Counted from the first letter of the stretch, positions 1-9,009 are shown. The stretch: 22,166 nt of DNA from Proteiniphilum sp. UBA4084 (GCA_002383605.1 DFYK01000094.1:1-22166), one strand, 5' to 3'. A program made the numbers and translations. The notes: generated by a model not told the origin, from the sequence alone.

Positions 1-1022
1 TCGGCCCATGCCTTATAATCCATTTTATCGGAATAGGTCGACAGCTCATACAGGGCAGAGGCAAGGATAGCTCCTGCAGAAGCATCGCGGTAAGTATTCG
101 GTATGTCGGGTGCATCAAAATCCCAGTAGGGAACGCCATCTTCCGGATAATTGGGATGATTGGCGATAAGGATTAATGCATTTTCTGCCTGGTCCAGATA
201 TTTCTGGTCTTTTGTTTCCCTATAGCAAAGAATAAATCCATAAATGCCCCAAGATTGTCCTCTGGCCCAGGCGCTATCATCGGAATATCCCTGGTGGGTA
301 TTTCTGTGTCTGACGCTACCGTCACTTTTGTTGTAATCGATCACGTGCCAGGTACTGTAATCGGGACGGTAATGGTTCTTTATCGTATTGTCGGCATGCG
401 AGACAGCGATGTGATAAAAAGAGGAGTCGCCGGAGAGTTTGGTTGCTTCGAACAGCAGTTCCAGGTTCATCATGTTATCAATAATCACAGGACACTCCCA
501 GTCTTTCGATTTGTTGGCATTCCACGACTGGATAATACCTGCTTCGGGGATATAGCGGGTTGAGAGTGATTTTGCAGCATTCAGAATAACTTCCTCATAA
601 GCTTCTGTTCCGGCTAAGCGAAGACCGTTTCCATAGCTGCAGTAGATCATAAATCCCACGTCATGGTTGCCTGTAAAGTATTGAATGGTATCCAGCGCTT
701 CGGTATATTTTGCAGCCATTGTTTTCCATTTCTCATCTCCCGTTAATTCGTAGATATACCAGAGGCTTCCCGGGAAGAAGCCCGAAGTCCATTCCTGGGG
801 ACGGATATATTTCATCTTCCCCTCAATAAATGATTTGGGATTGACGATGCTTGCCGAGTCTTCCACTTTATCGAGCATCAACCGATACTGTTCTGCAGCA
901 AAAGAAATATTCTCTTCCATGAATTGAGCGCTGTCCTGGTTTTTTTGTTTGGCGTTTGTGCAAGATTGCGTTGTAAACAGGATGGAAATAGTCAAAATGC
1001 ACAGCGTAAGTAATTTTTTCAT
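1..1022 (-). CDS. GH88 unsaturated glucuronyl hydrolase lipoprotein (C-terminus off window)
   Basis: The reading frame opens at an ATG at 1022 and stays open to base 1, giving 340 codons of a protein that is usually about 400 aa, so the C-terminal part is missing. GH88 enzymes hydrate and remove 4,5-unsaturated uronic acids from oligosaccharides made by polysaccharide lyases. A lipoprotein signal ends at TQSC with Cys21. The GH88 landmarks are visible: GNHDVGF with D121, IIDNMMNLELL with D182, and DDSAWARGQSWGIYG at 248-262. D121 and D182 correspond to the two catalytic Asp residues known from Bacillus UGL. The residues after Cys21 (TNAKQKN) are not acidic, so I infer periplasmic rather than surface display. 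It is the fourth gene of the degradation operon, 32 bases after the lyase. The GH88 family call is strong. The exact substrate, including any sulfation preference, cannot be read from the sequence. Confidence 0.93.
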   Translation of the reverse strand, partial: MKKLLTLCILTISILFTTQSCTNAKQKNQDSAQFMEENISFAAEQYRLMLDKVEDSASIVNPKSFIEGKMKYIRPQEWTSGFFPGSLWYIYELTGDEKWKTMAAKYTEALDTIQYFTGNHDVGFMIYCSYGNGLRLAGTEAYEEVILNAAKSLSTRYIPEAGIIQSWNANKSKDWECPVIIDNMMNLELLFEATKLSGDSSFYHIAVSHADNTIKNHYRPDYSTWHVIDYNKSDGSVRHRNTHQGYSDDSAWARGQSWGIYGFILCYRETKDQKYLDQAENALILIANHPNYPEDGVPYWDFDAPDIPNTYRDASAGAILASALYELSTYSDKMDYKAWA

Positions 1023-1054
1023 TTTTTTATTTTTGATTATTGTTGTTCTCTTGT

Positions 1055-2989
1055 TTAATTTTCTGCCAGTCTTATCCGGATGCTGGTTTTATTATTTTCT
1101 ATGGTCCAGGCGGGAATTCTTAATTCAACCCGTTTCAACCCTTTCATCTGACGGTCCAACTTTAAAAGTGCCGGATCGAGCGATACCACCGACATGGATA
1201 AACCGGCGTGTGAGAGATTTTCTATCTTCAGGCTTTTGTTGTCTTGCCTGAGGATGGCTCCCTCTTTCGTCAGTTCTACATCGGCCGTTGTCATCAACTG
1301 CCAGGTGATAAGCTTTGCAGAATCCGACACTTCAATCATATCTTCCACGGTAAGAGAAACCGGTGAATCTTTCCTGAATTTTCTTTGGGCACTCTTGAGC
1401 AGTCCCTGAAACGCCGGTGTCAGCTCGAAGGTCGCTTCGGGATTATTTCCGTTTTTGAAATCCTTTATGGTGGCCAATCCGTCTACTTTATGCAGTTCAT
1501 CGTTAACAGTGAGTGTGCTGTGACCAAAGTTGTTTTTGGTGAGCAGAGTCCATCGTTCACATTCCTGACATTTGCCCCACAGATCAAATCCCGTCTGTTC
1601 CAGGTCGTTGTAATCCTGATTTCCCGGATCAACAACCCAGCGGACGCCGTTCAGTTCGAAAATAAATGATCCACCGTCCATATTGCCGTGGTTTACTGTG
1701 CCCCGGCCACCTTTTCCGCCAAAATAATAGTGATGCGGATCATTGCTTTCGCCGGTGAAAATTACAACCGGATTTGCTCCCTCTCCTTTCCAGGAAGAAG
1801 GGACCTGTACACCTTCTTTTTCTTTATATTGTGAAATCCATACCAGGGCTGATCCGTCCAGACGGTCCAGTCTGCTCATCTGGTCAACAGGCATCAGAAA
1901 TCTTTCTTTCTCGAAAAAAGCCTTGTTTCCTGTCTTACTGGCAAACCAGGCGAGTGTGGCATCACCATTTACTCCTCTTTTATCGCCACAATCGGCAAAA
2001 TTATAATACCAGCCCGAAGGAGCGTTGCTCAGCACCCGGAACAGGGCACTCTCCTTGAATCCGGGATAATCACTGTGTCCGAAATCTTTGCCAAAAGCAC
2101 TTTCCAGCATGGCAATGGTGATGACCGAAAAACCGGTACCATATCCCCAGTAGGTAGATCCTTCCGGATAAACACCGTCAGGCATGTATTCAACCAGAGA
2201 ATGAGGTATCCCGTCCAATGCCCTTGATATGGTTTTGGCTGCCAGTTCAGGATCTCTCTCAGCAATTGCGATGGATGCCGCTATCATACCTCCGTTACAA
2301 ACCTGGTTCCAGTTGTTGTTACCGTAAGCCCAGCCTGGATTTTTTCCGTTTTCGGGCCAGCTGGGTTTGATTCCTTTTTCGATCAGTGATTTTATCGCCA
2401 ACTCCTCGGTTGTTTTTGGTAAATCACCCATTGTCCAGTCGAGTGCCAATGCCACGGCCATGGACATCTCCGCCACGTCGAGATAATGAGATGGGTTCCA
2501 GTCCGTGAAATTACAAACTGCCACGATCTCATCATTTAACCGCTTCAGTATTATCGGATCTTTTTCCATGCGGTAGACCATCCCCAGCATATTTACCCGA
2601 TAGAGCATCTCCCGGGACACGCTGAGCAGCCTTCTGCCAATCTGAATTCTTTCCAGCAGTGGTTTATCATGAATAGATTCCGCATTTAGCTTAATGGCTG
2701 CATACATATTCCTGACAACCGGATCGGATTTAATTTTTTTCTTCAAATCTTTTTCAATGGCTGAATTTAAAACCAACCTCGGGTGTGATTTTCTTAAATT
2801 ATTCTGTAAATATTTTTGGTTAAACGGATTTTCCAGTTTGGGTATGTCTTCGCCTTTTGTCTGTTGTGCGCTGATCGTCATTGGATTACCTTGCAGGGCA
2901 AACATAAATAAGAAGAGTGCGGTAAGCAGTTTAGGGAACTTGCTTTTGGTCATTAAAGCGGGTATAAACGGTTTAAATGCTTGTTTCAT
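1055..2989 (-). CDS. Heparinase II/III-superfamily polysaccharide lyase
   Basis: A 644-aa secreted protein with the two-part architecture of heparinase II/III lyases: an alpha-helical toroid in the N-terminal half and a beta-sheet domain in the C-terminal half. Candidate catalytic elements are NNNWNQVCNGG at 224-234, PEGSTYWGYG at 275-284 (Y280 or Y283 as the Tyr) and NHGNMDGGSF at 433-442 (H434), followed by GVRWVVDPG. Such enzymes cleave uronic-acid glycans by beta-elimination in the periplasm or outside the cell. Position 230 carries V-C where some relatives have a His after the N-W motif, so the base/acid arrangement may differ. The signal peptide has an unusually long n-region if the first ATG is used; a second ATG at 2953 (residue 13, MTKSKFPK) gives a normal one ending near TISAQ (41-42). 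The ATG at 2989 was kept because it lies 11 bases from the upstream stop. The protein is clearly different from the neighbouring PL12-like lyase. I cannot assign a PL family number. Confidence 0.85.
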   Translation of the reverse strand: MKQAFKPFIPALMTKSKFPKLLTALFLFMFALQGNPMTISAQQTKGEDIPKLENPFNQKYLQNNLRKSHPRLVLNSAIEKDLKKKIKSDPVVRNMYAAIKLNAESIHDKPLLERIQIGRRLLSVSREMLYRVNMLGMVYRMEKDPIILKRLNDEIVAVCNFTDWNPSHYLDVAEMSMAVALALDWTMGDLPKTTEELAIKSLIEKGIKPSWPENGKNPGWAYGNNNWNQVCNGGMIAASIAIAERDPELAAKTISRALDGIPHSLVEYMPDGVYPEGSTYWGYGTGFSVITIAMLESAFGKDFGHSDYPGFKESALFRVLSNAPSGWYYNFADCGDKRGVNGDATLAWFASKTGNKAFFEKERFLMPVDQMSRLDRLDGSALVWISQYKEKEGVQVPSSWKGEGANPVVIFTGESNDPHHYYFGGKGGRGTVNHGNMDGGSFIFELNGVRWVVDPGNQDYNDLEQTGFDLWGKCQECERWTLLTKNNFGHSTLTVNDELHKVDGLATIKDFKNGNNPEATFELTPAFQGLLKSAQRKFRKDSPVSLTVEDMIEVSDSAKLITWQLMTTADVELTKEGAILRQDNKSLKIENLSHAGLSMSVVSLDPALLKLDRQMKGLKRVELRIPAWTIENNKTSIRIRLAEN

Positions 2990-3000
2990 ACAATGGTGTT

Positions 3001-4971
3001 TTAAAGATTATACTGTATCGTTTTTTTGCTACTGTTTTCGGTTATTTCCAGATTCATCTTTGATATGGGTTCTTTTTCTGGCTCATTGAGAATTCTTACT
3101 TTTATATCAGGTTTTCTGTCTTTATAAGGCACCAATATGGTGACATAGCGAATAACCGGATTGTTACCCGTTTTATTTATATTGAAACAAAAGGCAGGCC
3201 GGGGTTCCTTTATGGTGTACTGATGGGAGACCCATCCTTCTTCTTCCAGCAGTTGCATTTGGCTTTGGTTGTGGGCAGTTTGCAGATAAACATTCCATCC
3301 CTCCGGAAAATTGGTCTGAACGGAGAAATTTTTCTTGTCGACAGTCGGTTCCCCTGGAGCAAGCTGGAAATGTAATCCTACCTCTCCGGTTGCTGCACCG
3401 TACACTTCGTCAACAATCACAAAATATCGCTTGTCGATAAACAACAGGGAACGCCGGTGCGTCAGATCGTCGTAGCTTTTGTTTTCAACAACCAGTACAT
3501 CTAGATCCTTCTTTGTATTCCAATAGAGCAGTTTGGGAGCAAATGCAGAATTCCGGTTATCGATTGTAATGGTCTGATGTACTTTTGTCTGCCTGAACCA
3601 GGCTCTTCCTTCCGGATTGCCGCTGTAAATATAACTGCCAGCATCGGGCATCAGAATTCTTCCGCCTGCATACAGACTAAAAGTTCCGTTGTCGGGTTGA
3701 GAATGCGCTCCACCATTGGGCCCACATTTCAGTGCCAGAAAGATGGCTTCCGGATCCCAGCCACTCCTCATCGAGTATAACCCACTTTCAGGCAGGGCGA
3801 AAGCTGTTTTGTCGGGTGCTTTTCCTTGAATCCCTTCGGTTGCCATGTACAAAAAATCGTCTCTGTCAAAAAGTTTTGACCAGACCATGAATTGATTGTT
3901 ATACTGTCCCGGCTTTCCGGTCCAGGCATCGCCAAACTGTACCACGGTGCCATCCGGATGGCACAGCTTCATTGGTACCTCACACATCTTTTCTATTTTT
4001 TCCACGTAGGTTCGCGGAAAAGCATCCTCCATTCCGTTCATCCTGGCCAGTTCATAACTTCTCAGGAACCAGCTGATGCATCCCACATGATATCCCATTG
4101 CGAGCTCCCTCTGTTGCCCGTCTGAATATACCTGTTTGTCTATTTCTATGTTGAATCTTCTGAAAGCCTCTTCCCGCCATAACGGAGCTTCTTTGAATTC
4201 AGGAAAGAGTATGGCAATGGCTGCCAGTCCCTCTGCTTCCATCAGAGCCCAGTTGCTGTTGCTGGTGTATTTGGTCATCAGGAATGATGCATGATCATGC
4301 AGGCTGGTCAGGAAAGCAATCAACACTTCCGGGGTAAATGAAGGAGAATCAATAAAACGCTGATACAGTTCACACCAGCTGTTACCCCGTATACCGGCTT
4401 CAATGGAGCGCCAGGCATACCGGTGATCCTCATCGTTTGGGTTTTTACTTACCCAGTCAATCAGCTGTTCCCCCCAGGCCCGAGCATATTTCTCGTCGGA
4501 CGTATGCCAGTAGGTACGTGCCATGGCATTCCAGAAATTCATTCTGTTTAACTGCCAGACCCATTCATTATCGGGAACAGGGCGTGATCCCCAATCAATA
4601 TCTTCACCACAAAAAAAACGAGGATATGCCGGCTGCCCCACAAAGATATGTTTCAATGCGTCGTCAGCCAACTCGAAGTCCGATTCTGATGCGATATTTC
4701 CCAAACTACGAACCCTGTCGTCTCTGTTAATCCGGTGATGCACATTATTCCGCGACCGGAAGTAGTTCAACAAGGCTTTTTTCTGATTTTCCCTACCGGT
4801 AATTTTTGTAATCCCTTTTAGCGGTGCTGTTTCGACATCTAATTTTTCGAGCAAATATGCTACGACCCGATTGGTAGTCTTCCCGTTATCGGTTTGCAGA
4901 TTGCCTTTTCCTTGTCCAAAAGCAGTCAGGGAAAAAAGTAGCCACAAAATCAACAGATATAGTCTGTTCAT
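3001..4971 (-). CDS. PL12-like heparinase III-type lyase (heparan sulfate/uronate glycan lyase)
   Basis: A 656-aa lyase (counted from ATG 4971) with a type I signal peptide ending near TAFGQ, an N-terminal alpha-helical domain and a C-terminal heparinase II/III beta domain. The hallmark HSQPDNGTF motif starts at H423 and is followed by GRILMPDAGSYIYSG. Upstream are TSNSNWALMEAEG (N238/N240) and ELAMGYH (Y294). From memory, Pedobacter heparinase III (PL12) uses an Asn, a Tyr and a His at nearly these positions, and the length matches PL12 members of about 660 aa. The reaction would be beta-elimination at a uronic acid, releasing unsaturated oligosaccharides for the flanking GH88 and GH105. A GTG at 4977 would overlap the GH105 stop codon (GTGA). 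The in-frame ATG at 4971, two bases after that stop, is preferred, but both are compatible with translational coupling. Heparan sulfate is the family's known substrate. The real target here could be another GlcA polymer. Confidence 0.88.
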   Translation of the reverse strand: MNRLYLLILWLLFSLTAFGQGKGNLQTDNGKTTNRVVAYLLEKLDVETAPLKGITKITGRENQKKALLNYFRSRNNVHHRINRDDRVRSLGNIASESDFELADDALKHIFVGQPAYPRFFCGEDIDWGSRPVPDNEWVWQLNRMNFWNAMARTYWHTSDEKYARAWGEQLIDWVSKNPNDEDHRYAWRSIEAGIRGNSWCELYQRFIDSPSFTPEVLIAFLTSLHDHASFLMTKYTSNSNWALMEAEGLAAIAILFPEFKEAPLWREEAFRRFNIEIDKQVYSDGQQRELAMGYHVGCISWFLRSYELARMNGMEDAFPRTYVEKIEKMCEVPMKLCHPDGTVVQFGDAWTGKPGQYNNQFMVWSKLFDRDDFLYMATEGIQGKAPDKTAFALPESGLYSMRSGWDPEAIFLALKCGPNGGAHSQPDNGTFSLYAGGRILMPDAGSYIYSGNPEGRAWFRQTKVHQTITIDNRNSAFAPKLLYWNTKKDLDVLVVENKSYDDLTHRRSLLFIDKRYFVIVDEVYGAATGEVGLHFQLAPGEPTVDKKNFSVQTNFPEGWNVYLQTAHNQSQMQLLEEEGWVSHQYTIKEPRPAFCFNINKTGNNPVIRYVTILVPYKDRKPDIKVRILNEPEKEPISKMNLEITENSSKKTIQYNL

Positions 4972-4973
4972 AA

Positions 4974-6074
4974 TCACTTTAATTTAAGCACTTCACTGCC
5001 TGCCAAAAGGAAAGCTCCCGTACCGTATACTTCCCAGCTCTCCTCGCTAAAGTTCTTTCGCGGATCGGCGCCAATAGGTTGTACCCATCCTACACGACCT
5101 TCTTCGTTGACGCATGTATTCAATGCGATCCAGCATTTTTCCACGGCCGGTTTAAATGTTTCTCTATCCAGCAGACCGTTGTTGATCCCCCATGCAAAAG
5201 CATAACAGAAAAATCCCGACCCACTTACTTCACCACCCGGATAAGACTCAGGATCGAGCAGGCTGGCACGCCACAAACCATCTTCCTGTTGAAGAGACAG
5301 GATGCGTTCGGCCATCTCTTTGAAAAGAGTCTCATAGAATGGACGTTCCGGATAGTCGGCCGGAAGCTCCTGAAGAATACGTACCAGGCCACCCATGACC
5401 CACCCATTACCGCGTGACCAGAAGATGCGTTTTCCGTTTGCTTCCCTCCGGTCGTTTCCATCGCCTTTAATCACATAATTCAGGTCACGGGCAAAAAGCT
5501 TCTCCTCTTTGTTATAGAGGAGGTTATAGCACTCCTTAAAGTAGGTGTCGTTCGCTTTTGCATACTTGTCATCGCCTGTCACATTGGCCATCTTCACAAG
5601 TACCGGAGGACCCATAAACAGCGCATCGCACCACCACCATTGGATGACCTGTATGCCTTTGTACGGATATGGGTTGTTCAATAAGATTGCGAGTGTATCC
5701 AGTGTAGGTTGGATCATTTTTTGTTGCTTTTCTATCCGGTAGAGGTCGATATAGGTTTGGCAGATGGCAATATCATCTGCATGATACCAGCGCCTGTAAG
5801 GTCGCCATTGTGTAGAGTCTTCACCCATGGTCAACATGGCATCATAAATTGTTTGTGACCTTGTTGCTTCCCAGGCGGCAAACATCCCGGCATAAAAAGC
5901 GCCGTTTGTCCAGTCGTTCTGCGCATGTTTGGGATGTTTTATCTGCCATTCTGCTGTTTTGAGCATGAGACCTTTGATTGCGTCCGGTTTAAAAACCGGA
6001 TTGGCACTCTTGCCGAATGAATGTGATGCGAAAAGAAGGATGCATCCAAAAAGAAATATAATGTCCTTTCTCAT
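4974..6074 (-). CDS. GH105 unsaturated uronyl (rhamnogalacturonyl-type) hydrolase
   Basis: A 366-aa (alpha/alpha)6-barrel glycosidase of normal GH105 length with an N-terminal signal peptide (hydrophobic 5-17, cleavage near residue 21). Family landmarks are YHADDIA (D100/D101), the WWWCDALFMGPP block with D150 matching the catalytic Asp of YteR-type enzymes, SRGNGWVMGG at 220-229, GSGFFCYAFAWGINNGLL and a terminal EVYGTGAFLLAGSE. GH105 members hydrate the 4,5-unsaturated uronic acid at the non-reducing end of lyase products; both delta-rhamnogalacturonyl and delta-glucuronyl substrates are known in the family. It is the first gene after the terminator at 6154-6191 and starts the lyase operon. 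Its TGA overlaps the alternative GTG of the next gene. It is clearly not a copy of the GH88 gene at the left edge, so the locus carries two different unsaturated-uronyl hydrolases. Confidence 0.93.
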   Translation of the reverse strand: MRKDIIFLFGCILLFASHSFGKSANPVFKPDAIKGLMLKTAEWQIKHPKHAQNDWTNGAFYAGMFAAWEATRSQTIYDAMLTMGEDSTQWRPYRRWYHADDIAICQTYIDLYRIEKQQKMIQPTLDTLAILLNNPYPYKGIQVIQWWWCDALFMGPPVLVKMANVTGDDKYAKANDTYFKECYNLLYNKEEKLFARDLNYVIKGDGNDRREANGKRIFWSRGNGWVMGGLVRILQELPADYPERPFYETLFKEMAERILSLQQEDGLWRASLLDPESYPGGEVSGSGFFCYAFAWGINNGLLDRETFKPAVEKCWIALNTCVNEEGRVGWVQPIGADPRKNFSEESWEVYGTGAFLLAGSEVLKLK

Positions 6075-6153
6075 ATTATCTTATCCTGATCAAAAGTTGG
6101 GAATAAATTCCCTGAAGTTGTTGTGATACGTGATTCATAGCTTACCCTGGCGC
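6075..6153 (-). promoter_or_regulatory. Candidate leader/promoter of the lyase operon with small inverted repeat
   Basis: This 79-base space lies between the terminator and the GH105 start, so the lyase operon should need either read-through or its own promoter. Reading the minus strand I see AACTTTTG about 20 bases before the ATG, one mismatch from the TAnnTTTG -7 element, but no convincing -33 partner. A perfect inverted repeat, gggaat-aa-attccc, occupies 6099-6112 and could be a protein-binding site. It does not resemble the LacI operator found at 17266. The promoter is an inference from context with weak sequence support. Confidence 0.25.
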
Positions 6154-6191
6154 AAAAAAAGCCATAACTACCCATAGTTATGGCTTTTTTT
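6154..6191 (-). terminator. Strong bidirectional rho-independent terminator
   Basis: A perfect 17-bp inverted repeat (6154-6170 pairing with 6175-6191) with a four-base loop (ccca). The stem core is GCCATAACTA, flanked by A7 on one side and T7 on the other, so it can terminate in either direction. It lies 9 bases past the stop of the SusE-like gene and separates the import operon from the lyase operon. Confidence 0.93.
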
Positions 6192-6199
6192 AATCATAT

Positions 6200-7216
6200 T
6201 TACTGCAATACGGGTGAATAGACTTCCATTGTCACCCCTCTGTCTCTGATTACCAGGACATCGTTTGCCTGATAGACATGGGTTCCGTCTGAAATTGTGT
6301 AATTCAATACAATTCCGTCTCTTTCTTTGTTTCCCCAACTGTATTTTTTCGACTGGAATTCTCCGCTACCAGTGATGGTATAGGGCGATCCAGTCGGTGC
6401 AGATACGGTACAATTGTTGCCGTTAAATGTAAGGATCAGATTGACTGAATTCTCCATTATCTTCGACTGGAAGAAAGTGCTGATGGAGACCTGATGTCTT
6501 CCCGAAGTAATCAGTTTGAGTATCGGATAATTCTCCACATACTTTTCGGTGTTATAATTGGTGTTTTCAACAACATTTCCCGATAGATCTTTCACGCTAC
6601 TTGTACCATATCTGAAATAGTTTCCGTGATATTCGTTGATATATTTTACAGCAAACATGGTAAAATTCTTGGGAGCGACAAGCCATTGTGATGCAATACG
6701 CGGATCAGCACTTGGGTTGGGAGACTGTCCTACCAGAATAGTGTCCACATCATTGGAACTCACCAACCTGACAGGTACAACATACGTGTTTTTTATTGCG
6801 GCAGGATCATTGAAAAAGGCATCTGTCAGTTGCACTTCGACTCCTCCATTCATTTTCCCTTTGGGTACAATTATTTTATTCCCGCTCAGGCTGTAGTAAT
6901 TCTCCGGCAAAGCTTTAATCTGATCGCCGCCAGCTGCAAATAATATACCATTACACAGGCTGTTATCTACCTGTATATTGAATGTTCTGTCTTTCTCATT
7001 TGCATAAACGCCGCCAATTCCGGCAGATATTAAAAACTTATGGTTGTTGTCATTTTCATTGTCGTAGATATAGTCACCCAGCACCAGGGTTCTTACAGGG
7101 AACTGGTATGGGAAATAGCCTGAAGTATATTCATAATCAGGATGATCTATATCAAAGTTCTTGCACGAGGTAAGTCCTGCAATTAAAAGTACCGATAGGA
7201 ATACTATTTTCTTCAT
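6200..7216 (-). CDS. SusE-like surface glycan-binding lipoprotein (DUF1735/DUF5627 type)
   Basis: A 338-aa lipoprotein. The start chosen is the ATG at 7216 (MKKIVFLSVLLIAG), because it gives a clean lipobox LTSC with Cys18. The longer frame from 7255 would add 13 residues, overlap the susD-B stop and spoil the signal. After Cys18 comes KNFDIDHPD, acidic residues that resemble a Bacteroidetes surface-export signal. The N-terminal part contains the NTYVVPVRLVSS...DTILVG pattern of DUF1735 domains, and the C-terminal half looks like the beta-sandwich DUF5627 region (SGRHQVSIST onwards). Proteins at this position directly after susD bind the target glycan on the cell surface. It is the last gene of the import operon, 25 bases after susD-B. 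Family assignment is from recalled motif resemblance. Ligand specificity is not readable. Confidence 0.82.
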   Translation of the reverse strand: MKKIVFLSVLLIAGLTSCKNFDIDHPDYEYTSGYFPYQFPVRTLVLGDYIYDNENDNNHKFLISAGIGGVYANEKDRTFNIQVDNSLCNGILFAAGGDQIKALPENYYSLSGNKIIVPKGKMNGGVEVQLTDAFFNDPAAIKNTYVVPVRLVSSNDVDTILVGQSPNPSADPRIASQWLVAPKNFTMFAVKYINEYHGNYFRYGTSSVKDLSGNVVENTNYNTEKYVENYPILKLITSGRHQVSISTFFQSKIMENSVNLILTFNGNNCTVSAPTGSPYTITGSGEFQSKKYSWGNKERDGIVLNYTISDGTHVYQANDVLVIRDRGVTMEVYSPVLQ

Positions 7217-7241
7217 TTTTTTTCGTATTAAATTTATCGTT

Positions 7242-8999
7242 TTACCATCCGGCATTTTGGGTTATCCCGAACTTAATCACATCGTTATTGGGAATAGGAC
7301 CGTAATGCATATGATCATTATTATAGACACGTTCCTCTACTGTGAAATATGAATAGGATCCCTGATCAATATGTACTCCTTTTACTGCTTCTGTCAGATC
7401 CTTCTTCCATCTTCTCAGATCCCAAAAACGAAATCCCTCGAAACACAACTCAAGTCTTCTCTCATTCTGAATCAAAGTGCGCATGGTTTCTTTATCCGTA
7501 ACCGACATCAGGTATGCATCCGGTTGTTTGATTCCGGCTCTTTTGCGGATTGCTGCGATTACATCTTTTGCTGTGTATCCGTAATCGCTGTTGTCAGGTC
7601 CCCATGTTTCGTTTGCAGCTTCGGCATAATTTAAAAATATTTCTGTATACCGCATGTGGGTATTGTAATGTTTTTGATCACTGGGTTTGATAGGATCAGC
7701 GTTCACATCTTCGCGAAGAAGTTTTTTAAGATAATAACCTGTTCGAGTAGAATTTTGAACCGAGTCGACTGCGTTGACGCCTCCTCCGACACCTGTGATG
7801 ATGGTGACGTTTTTATATTTGCTTCCATTGCGAATGATGTAAAGGTCTAATCTGGGATCCCTGTTTGAATAAGGAGAAGCTGGATTGTATCCCGATTCGG
7901 GATGAGAAATAGGATATCCCGTTAAGGTGGGAAATGCATCCACCAAATTTTGAGAAGGGTTGATTTCTCCGTTGCCATAGAGAGAGGGCGGGAAGTTATC
8001 TACTTCTCTTGTCCTGTTTGTATAGATTGGTCTTCTCCACAGCATCTCGGCGATATCTTTTTTGTCTCCGCTGTTCAAATCGGAATCATCAATCTGTGCT
8101 TTCAGATAAAAGGTATGTCCCTTGGGATCCAAACCTCCCACGCCTCCGATATCATTAATCAGCTGTGCATGGTAATCGGTAGCCTTTTTCCACAAGCTTA
8201 CATTCGTGGAGGGATTGAATGCTGGGCTGGCTACCAGAAGAGCCAGTCGACCTTTCATTGCATTGACATGTCTGCCGCTCATCCTCTGTAATGAGTAGTC
8301 TCCAAAAACCGTGTTGTATTGATCAATGGTTGATATGCCACTAAAGGTAGCGGGAAGATTGGATAAACTGTTTTTATTTCCGTAATCGAGCGGAATATAT
8401 TTGAGAGCCTCATCCAGGTCCGCGTAGATGCTGTTAATATACTCTTCCAGAGGAGATCTCATTTTGCTAAAATCGTTTTGTTCCACAGGATAGTTATCCA
8501 GTATCTGCAACCCCAGCATTTGACCGCTGGCATCCAACCCGCCGTGATTTCGTAGCAGATAATATTTAAACAGACCTCTCAGGGCATACGCTTCACCGGT
8601 TAATTTCCTAATATATAAGTCATTAAGTTCTTCATCCGTCCATTTCCATGGGACATCATTCACAATCGTTAAAAACTCATTGATATAAGTGATCGCTCTG
8701 TTTGAATTGGTCCATAAGTCTTGTGGATTATAAAGAGCCGACCATTCTCCTGTTGCCATTCTCATGAAAGAGTTGAAACGATCGTTCGAAACAGCATCGT
8801 CGGTAGCTACTTCGTCGAATCTGTAGTCATTGGTCGGAATAAATGTATAGGCTCTGATCAGCAAACCTTCAGCAAAGTTAGGATCCTCAAAGACGCGATC
8901 AAAGGTACTGTGATTGTCATCTTCCGGTTCCAGCATCATGCATGCGGGAAGTACCAAAAGTAATCCTAAGAATAAAAAATATATCGTTTTAAATTTCAT
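7242..8999 (-). CDS. SusD/RagB-family nutrient-binding lipoprotein (pair B)
   Basis: A 585-aa SusD-like protein, the lid of the SusCD oligosaccharide importer in the outer membrane. The signal ends at LPAC (Cys20) and is followed by MMLEPEDD, an acidic stretch fitting surface export. SusD hallmarks are the helical TPR-like N-terminal half with EAYALRGLFKYYLLRNHGG (about 135-155), RYTEIFLNYAEAANE and the closing NERRLELCFEG-FRFWDLRRW block at about 512-531, ending in ITQNAGW. It starts 10 bases after susC-B stops, the normal pairing. It differs strongly in sequence from susD-A, so it probably recognises a different oligosaccharide or a different end of the same one. Confidence 0.95.
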   Translation of the reverse strand: MKFKTIYFLFLGLLLVLPACMMLEPEDDNHSTFDRVFEDPNFAEGLLIRAYTFIPTNDYRFDEVATDDAVSNDRFNSFMRMATGEWSALYNPQDLWTNSNRAITYINEFLTIVNDVPWKWTDEELNDLYIRKLTGEAYALRGLFKYYLLRNHGGLDASGQMLGLQILDNYPVEQNDFSKMRSPLEEYINSIYADLDEALKYIPLDYGNKNSLSNLPATFSGISTIDQYNTVFGDYSLQRMSGRHVNAMKGRLALLVASPAFNPSTNVSLWKKATDYHAQLINDIGGVGGLDPKGHTFYLKAQIDDSDLNSGDKKDIAEMLWRRPIYTNRTREVDNFPPSLYGNGEINPSQNLVDAFPTLTGYPISHPESGYNPASPYSNRDPRLDLYIIRNGSKYKNVTIITGVGGGVNAVDSVQNSTRTGYYLKKLLREDVNADPIKPSDQKHYNTHMRYTEIFLNYAEAANETWGPDNSDYGYTAKDVIAAIRKRAGIKQPDAYLMSVTDKETMRTLIQNERRLELCFEGFRFWDLRRWKKDLTEAVKGVHIDQGSYSYFTVEERVYNNDHMHYGPIPNNDVIKFGITQNAGW

Positions 9000-9009
9000 A
9001 ATGTATCAT

